From Chitinophagaceae bacterium (GTDB lineage Bacteria > Bacteroidota > Bacteroidia > Chitinophagales > Chitinophagaceae), in contig JAHEZA010000002.1 of assembly GCA_023251335.1 (NCBI GenBank), forward strand, positions 1 to 16,701: a stretch of 16,701 nt of DNA, given 5' to 3'. A program made the position numbers and the translations under genes. The notes under the pieces were generated by a model. It was given only the letters and a program-made list of their open reading frames with translations. It made no database searches and was not told the DNA's origin. Positions 16,503 through 16,701 of the stretch are shown piece after piece. Within the stretch, counting starts at the first letter, position 1. Each line of letters begins with the position of its first letter.

Positions 16503-16642
16503 TAGCCACAGACCACATCAACTTGTTGTTCTTAAAACCTTTGTGATTAAACTTTTTTAGAGTTTGTTAGACTCATTCAATAGTAAACCAACTTTTACTA
16601 AAGATTTTTATTTTTATACAAAGATTCAGTGGTCTGTGGCTA
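16503..16642. repeat. 140-base element bounded by perfect 14-base inverted repeats
   Basis: The left end TAGCCACAGACCAC (16503-16516) is the exact reverse complement of the right end GTGGTCTGTGGCTA (16629-16642). Nested inside are a six-base pair CTTTGT/ACAAAG (16539-16544 and 16618-16623) and a seven-base hairpin TAGTAAA/TTTACTA (16581-16587 and 16594-16600). The element has no coding capacity, and both ends finish in TA. It may be a miniature transposable or other dispersed intergenic repeat. Both sides are A-rich, so a target duplication beyond TA cannot be judged. Confidence 0.55.
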
Positions 16643-16647
16643 AAAAA

Positions 16648-16701
16648 TTAAGCCGAAGCTTTGCCTCCAATTAATAGAAGTTCATTTACATGTACCTCAG
16701 T
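16648..16701 (-). CDS. Possible C-terminal end of a gene entering from the right edge
   Basis: On the minus strand one frame is open from the window edge for 17 codons and ends with TAA at 16648-16650, giving TEVHVNELLLIGGKASA. The other two minus-strand frames hit stops at once. Its direction agrees with ffh, and the stop lies five bases outside the inverted-repeat element. The piece is too short for a family assignment, and an open stretch of this length can occur by chance. Confidence 0.35.
   Translation of the reverse strand, partial: TEVHVNELLLIGGKASA

Larger units (their letters stand above)
16326..16647. other. 322-base intergenic region right of ffh
   Basis: No gene is supported here. 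The region holds the ffh hairpin and -7 box on its left side and a 140-base inverted-repeat element (16503-16642) on its right side. The 110 bases between these two look like plain AT-rich spacer. Confidence 0.6.

Overview
The window looks like core chromosome of a Bacteroidota bacterium, probably of the Chitinophagales/Chitinophagaceae type. The grounds are AT-rich intergenic DNA, starts without clear Shine-Dalgarno sequences, several TAnnTTTG-type -7 promoter boxes, the short (about 256 residue) form of AMP nucleosidase, a stand-alone HSDR_N-type protein, a CcmB/CcmC/CcmD haem-handling cluster and a two-domain malic enzyme. The family placement is inferred from gene content and protein style, because no search could be run. 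No rRNA, tRNA, CRISPR array, phage or transposase gene was seen.

Left part (1-4417): the left edge cuts a fused double-ATPase subunit of an oligopeptide-type ABC importer. Next come AMP nucleosidase on the minus strand, a small PD-(D/E)XK-like protein on the plus strand, and a Glu/Leu/Phe/Val-family dehydrogenase (glutamate dehydrogenase) on the minus strand.

Cytochrome c maturation part (4564-7150): ccmB, ccmC and a ccmD-like gene all lie on the minus strand. ccmB is separated from the tightly coupled ccmC-ccmD pair by a plus-strand gene for a small secreted PepSY/BLIP-like protein. ccmC-ccmD lead towards the glutamate dehydrogenase gene.

Middle (7151-8762): thymidine kinase (minus) and a charged, coiled-coil protein of unknown function (plus) are divergently arranged. 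The DNA between ccmB and tdk carries short AT-rich direct repeats.

Right part (8831-16325) is a long minus-strand run. In transcription order it reads ffh (signal recognition particle GTPase), an M20 amidohydrolase, malic enzyme with a phosphotransacetylase-like domain, an MlaE-type lipid permease, an MlaF-type ATPase, and a secreted LolA-like protein. The last four are 41, 32 and 21 bases apart and probably form one operon. It joins a central carbon enzyme to an envelope lipid transport system in which a LolA-like protein sits where an MCE (MlaD) protein might be expected.

Right edge (16326-16701): the ffh promoter has a perfect hairpin at the predicted start of its transcript. Further out are a 140-base element with perfect 14-base inverted ends and the last 17 codons of a possible minus-strand gene. 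I found no clear evidence for a wholly new system. The best leads are the MlaE/MlaF/LolA-like operon, the secreted gene inside the ccm cluster, the ffh leader hairpin and the inverted-repeat element.
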